This document shows, in pieces, positions 18,604-29,544 of a DNA stretch of 64,000 nucleotides. The notes beneath the pieces are model-generated. The model ran no database searches. It was given only the letters and a program-made list of their open reading frames with translations, and had not been told where the DNA came from. This stretch comes from Przewalskia tangutica (lineage: Eukaryota; Streptophyta; Magnoliopsida; Solanales; Solanaceae): NCBI GenBank assembly GCA_029844215.1, contig CM056724.1, positions 31,410,446 through 31,474,445 of the forward strand, in the 5' to 3' direction. How positions within the stretch are numbered: position 1 is the stretch's first letter; the number at the start of each line of letters is the position of its first letter. Both the position numbers and the translations under genes were made by a program.

Positions 18604-21572
18604 CACCCCCGCAGTCATAGCGGGTGATCTTCGTACGCTGAGACTGTCTCTAAAATCTTCAAAAAGGATCGAGGGACGACCCTTTGTAAAGATGTCAGCA
18701 ATTTGATATCTGGAAGGGACATGACAGACGCGTACCTGTCCTCGAGCTATCTTTTCTCGAACAAAGTGAATGTCCATTCCTATATGTTTAGTGCGCTGGT
18801 GCTGAACTAGATTATCAGAAAGGTAGATGACACTAACATTATCACAATACACCAAGGTAGCTTCTGAATATGACAATAGAGCTCTAAAAGAAGATTACGT
18901 AACCAACATGACTCAGAGACTACATTGGCTACCCCTCGATACTCGGCATATGCACTCGAATGTGAAAGCGTGATTGACGTTTAGCAGACCATGAGATCAA
19001 GTTATTTCCAAGAAACATACAATAGCCAGACGTAGAACGCCTGGTATCCAGACAACCACCCCAATCAGCATCTGTATATGAGACAAACGTAGACGTCGAC
19101 GAAGGATACAAATGCAAGCCGTAATCAAGTGTTCCCTGAACGTACCTAAGAATGCGTTTGAGCGCATTCGTATGTTCAATCCTGGGGTCATGCATAAACA
19201 AACACACATGTCGTACGATATATGTAATATCAGGTCGCGTGAACGTAAGATACTGAAGGACCCCTGCAAGACTACGATAACGGGTCGAATCCTCATAGGG
19301 GGAGCCAGCGGCAACGCCCAACTTGGGTTTAGTATCAATTGGAGTGTAAGTGGACTTACAGGATGACATCCCATCCCTCTCAATGATCTCAGCTGCATAC
19401 TTTCTCTGTGATAAGAACAACCCACCTGCTGCATGACGAGTGACAACAATCCCCAAAAAATAACTCAATGGCCCCAAGTCTTTTATGGCAAACTTAGAAC
19501 TGAGCATTGTCATAATAGACCGGCGTAATGCATCAGAAGAGACAGTCAAGATAATACCATCCACATATAATAGTATATAAGTCATTGAAGAACCCCGATG
19601 ATATATAAATAATGAATTATCAACCTACTGTGAGAGACCCAATAGTCGAAACATAGCCAGCAAACCTCTTATACCAAGCCCTTGGAGACTGCTTAAGCCC
19701 ATACAAGGACTTCTTCAACAAACAAACATGATGAGTATATCGAGTATCCCTAACCCTAAAGGCTGATACACATATACTCTCCTTGAGATCACCATGTAGG
19801 AAAGCATTCTTCACGTCTAGCTGATGAATGAGTCATGCTTTCGAAAGAGCCAAGCTGAACACAGTGCGAATGGTAGCCGGCTTGACCACCGGGATAAATA
19901 TCTCACCACAATCAACACCAACCTGCTGAGTTTTACCATCACCTATAAGACGAGTCTTATGCCTTGAAAATGAACCGTCAAAATTGTTCTTATGTGCAAA
20001 AATCCACATAGACCGAATAATATTAACACCAGATGGACGAGGAATCAAATTTCACGTCTTATTATCAATAAGAACATTATATTCATCAGTCATAACATTT
20101 TCCAATTCGGGTCATTCATAACAGACACATGATTACTGTGCAGTGGTGATTTTTATTTTCATTCAACCGCTACAAGATCAGCAATTCCATAAGCTTGGGC
20201 TTCTGTTGCTGACATAAAAACATCTCTTTCCATATCTTCGGATACAACCCATAAGGGTTTGCCCGTTCTTTGTACATAAACCCTTGTGAGGGTTTCACAC
20301 AGTTTCAGCAGTTCTCAAATTAAAATTAAAATATCTTTTTGGTTTAAAAATACTCCATTGACTTTGGGTGACTGGACCATGTCTCGGGGCAGAATTGGGT
20401 GAATTTTGAGAATTTTTTTGACACGGCCCGAATCGACACGAATGCGAACGATCTGGATCTGAAGCCGAATCGCGCTGTAATTAGGCTCGGAAGATGGCCT
20501 AGTTACTAGACCGAAGTGATGACGGTATAGGATGACCAGCGGGCCCACTACCAGCTGGCAGTGGGCCCGCTGGTGTATTCGGGGTGCGGGACGTATCCAA
20601 AAAATGATGAATAAGATATGGGGATATATCATCATCCAAAAAATTATACGAACTAGGCACGAGCCTTTTTTTTCTTAGAAAATGGAAATTGGGGTTCATC
20701 AAAAATAACATGACGACTAATGATGATTCTATTAGATGACAAATCAAAACATTTGTAACCACGACGATTTGGCGGAAAATCCAAAAACACACAAGGGTTA
20801 GAACGGGTCTGATGTTTGTTAATTGTGGTGGATGAAAAAAATGGATAACACAAGCACCCAAAGATTCGAAGATGTGTATACGAGGGAGTCTTATTATATA
20901 AAATTTGAAGAGGGGACGAATATGTCAAACCTTTGGAAGAAAGAATGTTAAGAATATCGGTAGTCATTTATAGAGCATGATGTCAAAAAGGCGGGGGTAC
21001 GAAAGCATGAGCCAAGAAAGTTCGGATAATGTTATTAATGGTACGAATTTTGCGTTCGGCTTTCCCATTTTGTGAAGACGTATGAGGACAAGAAAAATGA
21101 AAATTGATTCCCATTTTAGCACAAAATTCCCGAAAATCCCCATTGATATATTCTTTGTCATTATCACATTGGATATTTTTTATTTCTCGTTCGAATTGAG
21201 TTTTAATGAAAGCTCTAAATTTTTGGAAGATGGAAAAAACTTGAGATTTTTCGTTATTGGAAACGTCCATAAACATTTAGAATAATCATCTAAAAATAGA
21301 ACATAATAACGATGACCTAATGAAGTAAGAACATGAGATGTCCATGAAACGCTATGAATAATATCAAATGACATTGAAGTTGTAGAATTAGAGTCCATAA
21401 ATGGCACATTAGCAATTTTCCCTAAAGAACAAGATTGACAATTCGGAGTACTACGCGTACCCTTACAAGAAATAAGATTGTTTTTATCTAAGACAGACAA
21501 AATAGACGATCCCGAATGACCTAGACGAGTATGCCACAAGGAAGGAGCAAGAGCTGCAAAGGTTGAAGGCAT
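18604..21572 (-). pseudogene. Copia B integrase, reverse transcriptase and RNase H remnant
   Basis: GAG-pre-integrase and zinc-binding text (LWHTRLGHSG, CQSCSLGK) lies at 21540-21420. The integrase core is at 21400-20980: the first catalytic Asp is replaced (FDIIHSVSW), while CDNDKEY and QNGKAERK hold the later acidic residues. A linker follows, then the plastid insert, then RT from about 20100 with MWIFAHKNNFDGS and KNAFLHGDLKES. The active site reads YVDG instead of YVDD at 19556-19567. RNase H text (TDADWGGCLDTRRSTSGYC) lies near 19030-19100, and the C-terminus (ADIFTKG) near 18670. At least four frame breaks occur. In live elements these enzymes copy and integrate the element. Confidence 0.85.
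20157..20316 (-). pseudogene. clpP: Plastid clpP 3' fragment inserted in nuclear DNA (NUPT)
   Basis: The minus strand encodes the C-terminal end of the plastid ClpP protease subunit: CETLTRVYVQRTGKPLWVVS, EDMERDVFMSATEAQAYG, IADLVAVE and a stop at 20159-20161. This matches the conserved last exon of clpP over about 50 residues without a stop or shift. Only the fragment is present, without the catalytic Ser and His. It sits between the integrase and RT parts of copia B, so it was gained by the element or inserted into it. The high conservation suggests a young transfer. It cannot make a functional subunit here. Confidence 0.9.
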
Positions 21573-21769
21573 GACTTAACTCGAGAAATTGAGACTTGGT
21601 GTGATTGAATAAAGATCTCCCCTACTATCACACCTCATGAGAGAGTTCCCCGTCTTAAAATCCTTCACAGAAAACCCAAAAGGATTAAAATTAACACACA
21701 CCCAATTATCAGTTGTGAATTTACAGACATACACCAAATTTTTAATCAATTTTGGAGCGTGGAGTATTT

Positions 21770-23064
21770 TTCAAGACAAGTGGTGGATGGGGGGAGATAA
21801 AGTTTTATGACCATAACCTCGAATTGGAATTGAATTATCATTACCAATAATTATACCATAATTACTGCTCAAATTGGAATAAGACGAGAGAGTACCTTGG
21901 TCGGATGTCATGTGGGTAGTGGCTCCTGTGTCCATATACCAATTCGGGTTCGGTTGAGTTAATCCAACTGTGTGCATCGCGGCTTCAATGTCGGTTTGTA
22001 TGGGTCTCACTACCGAGAATGCATGTGTGGGCCGAGGCCCATGCGCCCACCTTGCCGCTTCGCCCAATAGATCAACTGGCCGTGAATGTTGGGCTAAAAT
22101 CAGATCGCCACCACTGACTACCTGCGTTATTTGCTGGAAAATAAGGCGTGTTGGGCCAGGGCCCACTGCCCCAGCCCCATTGCCATGGGGCCCGCGGCTA
22201 GGGCTAGTGGGGTGGTGGGCCGCTGCTGACTGAATAGGGCCCACTGCTGGTATGTTGTCCATTCGAACCGCTACTAGAATCGTCGTGTTTGCCCCCGCAA
22301 TTTTTCCTATTATTTTACCGATTATTCTTGCCATTCCCATGAGCACGGTTTTGGCCTGGATTATCAATAAAATCTGAAGATTTTGTGGAGGACGTTATCA
22401 TGACTACGGGTTGAGTCCCAGTAGCCGCCTTTTTAGTCAAACCGACTTCTTCTAACGTGAGCATAGAGCGACCTTGAATGAATTCCGGAATAGGGTTACT
22501 TTGACGAAGAATCGAAGAAACACCGTTATAGGCTTCAGACATGCCTTCAACCATCTGTAGAACGAGACGACTATTACTCACAGGAGCACCCACGTTGCGA
22601 AGTTGATCCGCCAAGTCCTTGAGTCGTTTACAATAAGATGAAATGTTTGGAAAATTCTGCATATCAACTTGAGAAAATTCTTGTTCAAGGGTGACAATGT
22701 GTGAATGATTGTTATCCTGGAAGACATCACACAACTGATTCCAAGCCTCCATAGCTGTGGAATTGGATTCCATAATCGTCTGTAAGAGGTCAAGGGAGAT
22801 AGTGACATAAATTCACTGGAGAACTTTTACATCAAGCGTGATCCATAATTTTGGATCGTCCGCTTTGGTGGGCACATCCTTCGTATTACCCTCCGTATTA
22901 GTAGCCGGAGGGATGATGTGGTGGAGAACTTGATGTGTCATTGCATGAATTTGAACAATTCAACCCACGTCTCATATTGAACGTTTTCTAGGTCAAGAAC
23001 AATAAGAAGGACACTCTTGATGTTAGAAACTGTTAGGACAGGATTAAACGTGTTTTTATCCATC
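21770..23064 (-). pseudogene. Copia B gag and protease remnant
   Basis: The start is MMDKNTFNPVLTVSN at 23064 on the minus strand. A UBN2-type gag runs to about 22315, with NQLCDVFQDNNHSHIVTLEQ, YCKRLKDLADQLRNVG and SILRQSNPIPEFIQGRSML, broken by one stop near 22810. A proline/glycine-rich spacer follows. The protease-like stretch NWYMDTGATTHMTSDQGTLS lies near 21890-21945, holding the D-T-G triad. No zinc knuckle is clear. Stops separate it from the downstream integrase. Confidence 0.8.
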
Positions 23065-23258
23065 ATAGTGAAGCGAACAAAATTTGGACACGAAAATTTT
23101 TAAAGGGGGAGGTCTCGGGTTTGTAGAAACCGAGAAGGAGAAAATTTTCAGGGGGAAGGTCTCGGGTATGAAGAAACTGAGAGGGGGGGGGGGGTAGGGA
23201 TTTGCACGGAAATCAAGAAGAACAGAGAATTTTGCGGAAGCAAGGAGAAGAACCTAGA

Positions 23259-23270
23259 CTTTTAATACCA
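23259..23270 (-). promoter_or_regulatory. Copia B primer binding site (decayed)
   Basis: The minus strand reads TGGTATTAAAAG directly after the LTR, a variant of the tRNA-iMet complement TGGTATCAGAGC. Confidence 0.6.
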
Positions 23271-23570
23271 TGAAAGAAATAATCTCTTGATTATTATTAT
23301 TGATTAAAGGTGTATATATACAAGTTACAATATGAGAATCCTTTTGTTATTCTATATCTAAATCTCTATTCTATTTGGAGACTAATAATACAATTATGGT
23401 AAGACTACAAGACTAACTAATATACAATATATACCATAATTAACTAATCTACACGGGCTAATGGGCTGCTGCCGAGATGGCTCATTTGATGGATTGTAAC
23501 CCGTGACTTTGTATATTAAATATACATTCTATATACATGCATATTGTGTATATATGATGTATAATATTGA
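23271..23570 (-). repeat. Copia B 5' LTR
   Basis: The plus strand begins TGAAAGAAATAATC and ends ATAATATTGA. It aligns along its length with 18299-18603 with scattered differences and one short deletion, implying an old insertion. Confidence 0.85.
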
Positions 23571-23665
23571 GGCATCAATGAGAGGGATTGCATCAGAGTG
23601 AATTTTCCGTATTAATATACATAGTCATTCATAAGAGAACTTTTTTACTCAAATATTATTCAAAA
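23571..23665. repeat. Right member of the ~90-bp direct repeat flanking copia B
   Basis: CATCAGAGTGAATTTTCC, TTAATATACATAGTCATTCA and TTTTTTACTCAAATATTATT match 18203-18298. Confidence 0.65.
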
Positions 23666-24801
23666 AACAAAACTTGGGTTAAAACTGTCAGTCCAACTTG
23701 TCGTTTAATGTAAAATGTCAATAGTTAACACTAGTATAGTTTATATAATATATCGTGAGTTTAAATACTTATTTGAGCTGCAACACACTTTATGGCTGAT
23801 TGAATTCAAGTGTTGTAGTACCTACGATGAGCCAAACCACTATACTCCTATGGTGATAACAACCAAATACGCAGAAGCAATTGAAAGTAATAAGATAATG
23901 AAGAACAAGTAATTAGAAGCAAGAAAGGATAATTTTATAATTAAAATAGCAATTAACTATAAAATGAATTCAACGAAGAGGAGAAAGAACTCATACATGA
24001 ATAAATCCAAAGGAGGTTCCTAAAGAGATACATGTGAAAAACCCTAAACACTCATCAAAGAGTAATCATCCAAAAGCTAGCTTATGAAAATATTCTTAAT
24101 TATCACTAGTTATTAGTTATAGTAGCATTAATCTATTACATAAATGGACAAATGAGCCTTAGAATTTATATACAAAACTAGTCATTTTCTGAAGCTTGTT
24201 CCTTGATCTCTTGAAGCACTCCAAGACCTTAAACTTAACATGTACTCGAGTCATGTTGTGTAACGAGATTTGGTAGTTATCATATGGTGGCTTCGAAAAA
24301 TTTAATTTTATTAAATCTATTTCTATTTCAGACTTTGTTGTACTACTTCAATATTCTTGAATGCTCATGACACAAGGTGGGCCTTGACCTATTTTCACTT
24401 CATGTTGTATTTGAATATAGACATTTGAGTTATTCATGTTATTGTGTTATATCAATTTATATTTAATTCTAGGTGCGTCATTACTCATTAGTAATGTAAT
24501 TCGCTCGATATGAAAATTATTATTCGGTGCCAATTATGAAATTCAAAGTTAGGAGGGGTTAAAGTCTTACAAATTATGTTATTTGTCATCACTAAAGTCT
24601 TGGGATTAACACATCGGAGGTAATCTCTGGAAAAGGTCGGCGGGGAGAAGTCCATGTATATTTCTTTCTTTCTTCGGGTTCAAGTAATATATGTTGTTAA
24701 TATAAATAATTTTTTTTTATATTGTCAGATTATTTTTATCTATTTGTAATTGATAACATATATTATTTTTGAAATTATACATTTTATATTTAAAAAAATT
24801 A
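23666..24801. other. Unassigned intergenic DNA, about 1.1 kb
   Basis: Only short open frames without motifs occur. The part near 23860-24080 is A-rich and may be old LTR DNA, but I cannot place it. Confidence 0.35.
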
Positions 24802-25033
24802 CTTCCTTTATTTCAATTTATATGATATACTTTTCTTTTTAGTCTGTGCAAAAAAGAATGCTACATTTCTATATCTAGAAATAATTTAACTTTAGAATTC
24901 CTCCTTTATCCTGAAATGATTTACAACCATACAAATATCGATAATTTGTTTTAGATCACAAGTTTCAAAGTCTTCATTTCTTTCTTAAACTCCATGTTAA
25001 GTCAAACTATATCATAAATTGAAATGGAGGGAG
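24802..25033. mobile_element. Stowaway-type MITE
   Basis: Left CTTCCTTTATTTCAATTTAT and right ATAAATTGAAATGGAGGGAG are inverted repeats, flanked by TA at 24800-24801 and 25034-25035. The body contains CTTTTTAGTCTGTGCAAAAA, typical of this family. About 232 bp. Confidence 0.85.
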
Positions 25034-25083
25034 TATCTAAAAATATTATTTCTTTGACTTGATGGTGTAAGATATATAGAAGC

Positions 25084-26667
25084 TGTAGGGTTTTGTCGGG
25101 TTCGTACAAGTAGCGAAATTTTAAAATTTATGTTTCAAACCTGACGGACGGTCAAACTGATGGATGGTTATATAATGAAACACATAGGGAAACTGTAATG
25201 TTTCGAAAGAACACTTACAATTTGCAAATCTGGAATCTTCAAGTTTAAGCCGAGGGTGAGCACGCAACCATTTCTCGATTTGCAAATCAAGACTCCGATG
25301 TAATTACTCTTTTGAAAAACTAGGAAATCCGGTATAGTTTTAGCAGAGAATAATCCATTGCTTGTTGCGCAACGGCTTTCGCGCTTCAAGTGATAGGTGT
25401 GTTAAAATAATGATTGAATCCCTTATTTATAGTTGAAAAAATCAGCTAAGGTTTCCAAGTGGGCCAGACCCAGAAATCGATGCAGAGTGGGTCTTCTGAA
25501 CCCACTGGACACGTGGCGCCGCAGAGATCAAAGGGTGGCGCCGCGACCCTTGGTCCTTTGAGTCGCGACCCTTGGTCCTTTGAGTCACGGCCCTAGTCCA
25601 ATTTTTCCTCGTTTCTATTTTAATTAAATCTGCAATACCATATCGATTTAATTAAATAATCATTATTTATTCTAATGTCTCGATCATAAACCGAACATTT
25701 ATATTCTCTCTGATTACATCCTTGAATCGATGGAACAATTGACTTAGTGTTACCCTACATGCCTTCACAGATCAACACTAATAACATTAGGGTCTACATG
25801 AAACTCCTAGATGATACTTGAAGACGAACTCAATATGTGAAGTATAGTTGCACGAAACATGTGAACTGAACCTCTATGTGGGAAGATAAAATTATTTCAT
25901 TCACGATACACTCGATAAAGCTTAGGATCTGTCAAGTGTCTATCCAAATAGCTTGATCATTATATCTCATCTATATTAGCAGACAACAATACCATATCAA
26001 ATATATGTCTACTGCATTGGCCAATGACTTAGTAAACCTAATACCATATGAGAATCTGAGTGTTCTCTCGAAGATACATTCGAGGAATGAATCATAATCT
26101 TGGCTCAACTACCAACTTTAATCTACGTCGCAATATATCCAATACAAGCCGCGTCTCAACCTATAAGACATTTGAGCTTAGGACAGGATCAAAGTACATT
26201 ACTCTGTAAACAAGGCGCGTATCGACCTCAAGTCTAAGGACTTCTATATCCCACTCGCTGATGACACTTTAGACATATATAACAAACAATACATCAGCAG
26301 GGTATACCAATACTTCTACAAGTATTCATGTGTCAATCACGAGTTTCCATAACTCGTAGCAGGTGAGACATACTACATCCCTAAGGATATGATGCAGACC
26401 ACATGTCGACGTATCACATATCACCGATATCCCATTCTCGGTGATCATTAGTCGAGGCACTTTAAGAGTTACGTTATAATATAATCTCTCATATTATTAA
26501 TCACCACGTAACCTCTAGGGATGCAATTATAGAATATTACAGGCAATCAACAAATAATTCAATAACTGCAAATGCCATAATATTAATCTCCATTAATATA
26601 AATATGAATGTGTATAAAATATATTTGTCCTAATACAGATTCTCTCTAGGACATAAATATACTTTCA
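25084..26667 (-). repeat. Copia C 3' LTR (1584 bp)
   Basis: The plus strand runs from TGTAGGGTTTTGTCGGG to ATATACTTTCA. On the minus strand it starts TGAAAGTATATTT directly after the polypurine tract. It contains the short GC-rich tandem GGCGCCGC...ACCCTTGGTCCTTTGAGTC near 25510-25590. Confidence 0.88.
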
Positions 26668-26681
26668 ATCTCCCACTTGGC

Positions 26682-28720
26682 CTAGAGCCAATCACCAACA
26701 TATCTAATACATGTTTCAAAATGACCATTATGCTTAACTAAGCTTAATGGTTTAGTAAATAGGTCTGCTAGATTATTGTTTGTGAGAACATAATCTAATC
26801 TAATATCTTCAGTCTCCACTATCTCTCTGAGTATGTGGTACTTCCTTGGTACATGTTTGTTTCTGTTTGTTGATCTTGGTTCCTTTGCTGGTGCAATTGC
26901 ACCAGTGTTGTCACAATAAATGGTTATTGGACAACTAGGACTCGGAACAACCCTTAGTTCCTTTAGGAACTCAGAAATCGCGACAAACTCTTTACCAGCT
27001 TCTGATCCAGCAATCTGCTTCAGTAGTCGAATCAGCAGTTGTAGCATGTTTGGAACTCTTCCAAGTCACTGCTCCACCATTGAAAATGAACGTGTAACAA
27101 AATTGAGATTTGAAGTCTTCAACATCTGTGTGGAAGCTAGCATCAGTGTATCCAGTAACAACTAGTTTCTCATCTCCACCGTAGACTAAAAAGTAATCTT
27201 TAGTACGTCTGAGATACTTAAGAATACTTTTGACTGCCTTCCGGTGTTCCTCTCCAGGATTCTGCTGGAACTTGCATGTCATACTAAGTGCAAATGCCAC
27301 ATTTGGCCTAGTACAAGTCATGACATACATGATTGATCCTGCAGAAGCATATGAGACCCTCTTCATGCGCTCGAGTTCTACAACACTAGAAGGGCAATCC
27401 TTCTTAGATAACTTGATGCCTTGACCCATTGGAAGACCGTTTTTCTTGGAATTATCCATAGAAAAACGTCTAAGCACTTTGTCTATGTAGACCGACAAAG
27501 TAACATTTCTCACTCTTGGATTCCGACTTATCAGTGAGCATCTTCTTGACATATGCAGGACACCCCCAGGGCCTCATGTGTCTAAGAGTTGCTTCTTGCC
27601 ACACCATATCTCATATGGCGTATTTTCAACTGATTTGAAAGGAAGCCTGTTCAGAACATATATCGAGGTTTGTATAGCATATCCCCAAAAGTATGTTGGT
27701 AGAGCTGTAAAGTTCATCATGGAACGAACCATATCAAGTAGGGTTCGGTTTCTCCTCTTGGCAACACCATTCATTTGTGGTGTTTCAGGAGGCGTCCATT
27801 CGGAATGAACTCCATGTAGCTTCAAGTAATCTAGAAATTTTTTACTTAACTACTCACCTCCTCGATCAGATCGAAGAGTCTTGATACTCTTTGCGAGTTG
27901 TTTCTCCACTTCACACTTGTACTCCCTGAACTTTTCAAAGCCTCAAATTTATGTTTCATATGATACACATATCCATACCTTGTCAAGTCGTCTGTAAAAG
28001 TGATGAAGTAAGGGAAACCTCATCTAGCTTGAGTAAAAAATGGTCCACATACGTCAGTATGTACCAACTCAAGCACCTCTTTGGCTCGTATCCCTTTTCC
28101 AGAAAAAGGCTTATTGGTCATCTTACTTTTCAAATAGGATTCACAGTTACCATAAGATTCTAAGTCAAACGGTTCGAGGTAGTTAAGTTTCCTCAACCGT
28201 TCTATCCTTGTTTGATTGATATGACCAAGTCTACAATACCACATGTAGGTAGAATTTATTTTATTTATTTTAGCTCATTTGTTTGTATATTGAAAATTTC
28301 TCGACTACAGTTTAGTGTATACAATCCACTCACAAGAGGCGCAATTTCAAATACAATATTATTAAAAGACAATATCATACTGCCATTAAATATGCTTGAG
28401 GAAAAACCCTCCATGTCTAAAACAGGAATGGAAATGATGTTCCTCGTTAACGAGAGAACATAAAAACAAATGTCAACACTAAACATTTGTCAAAAGGTAA
28501 ATCTAGTCTATAAGTTCCCACACGCTCAACATCAACTCGTGCTCCATTTCCAACGCGTAGGTCCACCTCTCGAGGTCCGACCTTCCTACTGTCAGCTAGC
28601 CCTGCACATTTGTACAAATGTGTGAGCCACAAGTGGTATCTAGTATCCAGGAATAAGAATTATTTATAGATAGATTTATTTCAATTACATACATACCTTG
28701 TCCACTAGAGGCTGAAGCAC
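26682..28720 (-). pseudogene. Copia C pol remnant: protease, integrase, RT tail, RNase H
   Basis: From high to low coordinates: a protease-like segment with LADSRKVGPREVDLRVGNGA near 28600; GAG-pre-integrase with MWYCRLGHINQTRIERLRKL at 28244; the integrase C-terminal part with PPETPQMNGVAKRRNRTLLD near 27790, where Asn-Gly precedes the usual catalytic-Glu region; then a sudden change at about 27555-27575 to the last part of RT. That block (27552-26992) includes YASAGSIMYVMTCTRPNVAF and GYTDASFHTDVEDFKSQ. RNase H ends at 26682 with NKHVPRKYHILREIVE and DLFTKPLS after a frameshift near 27000. The central RT with its YVDD box is missing. Confidence 0.83.
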
Positions 28721-29544
28721 CAGATGTTTTCCCTCCTCCTGGAGCAGTGCAATCTTTCTTCTAATGCCCTTCCTATTGCAATTCATGCACACATCCTTAG
28801 CCGGAATACCCTTCTTCTTTTTCACCCCTCCCTTGGGTTTCATTGCTGCAGGCGCTGCGTTAGCTTTGCCCTTCTTCTTTTGTCATTCCTTACCTTTCGG
28901 TTTGGGATGACTAGAGGAGCTTACCATGAGCACAGCTTTGCCCTTAGAGATTGAAGATGCAAAGTCTTTAGCATATTATGTAATTCCGGCAGATTCTCTT
29001 TAGTTTCATTCATGTTGTAGTTAATGACGAAACTCTCAAACGAACGAGGAAATGAATTTAGGATCAGCGTGGAAGCAACTCTATTTTGCAAATCAATACC
29101 AATTGAGGCCAACCTTTCAATTAGCCCTATCATCTTCAGCACATATTGAGACACTTGGCCCCTTTCGATCAACTTACACTTGAAAAGTTCTATCAACAAC
29201 TCATATTCCAGTGTCAGGGACTGAGATTCATAGAGGCCATTCAAATGTCCTAGCATCTCGTTAGGACCCATGTTCTCGTTTTGCCTTTGTAGTTCCACTG
29301 ACATGGAAGGTAGCATAACATATTGTGCAGATGTGGCATCACCAAGATGCTTTTGATAAGCAACATTGTCAAAAGCAGCATACTCAGCAGAGTCTTCAAC
29401 AGATACTATGGGGAACACCTTGTCCAATACATATTCAATTTTCTCTTGCGTTAGAACAATCCGTAGATTCCTAAGCCAATCTAGATAATTCGATCCGGGG
29501 AGTTTGTTCATTTCAATAAGCATCTTTAGTGATAGATTCGACAT
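28721..29544 (-). pseudogene. Copia C gag and zinc knuckle
   Basis: The start is MSNLSLKMLIEMNKLPGSNY at 29544 on the minus strand. The UBN2-type gag stays open to about 28921: LEYELLIELFKCKLIERGQV and SFPRSFESFVINYNMNETKE are typical. A frame break follows, then a Lys-rich stretch and the zinc knuckle CMNCNRKG near 28770-28800. In a live element this is the capsid protein. Confidence 0.83.

Larger units (their letters stand above)
18299..23570 (-). mobile_element. Ty1/copia element B (Ale/Retrofit-like), minus strand
   Basis: A full-length but broken element with two LTRs of about 300 bp (18299-18603 and 23271-23570). It has a minus-strand primer site next to the right LTR, gag and pol on the minus strand, and a GCGGGGGTG polypurine tract next to the left LTR. 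Pol text such as WYKRF, KNAFLHGDLKES and KSLYGLKQSPRAWYKRF resembles Ale/Retrofit copia. A plastid clpP fragment lies within it (20157-20316). Stops, frameshifts and a mutated RT active site make it non-functional. Confidence 0.88.
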
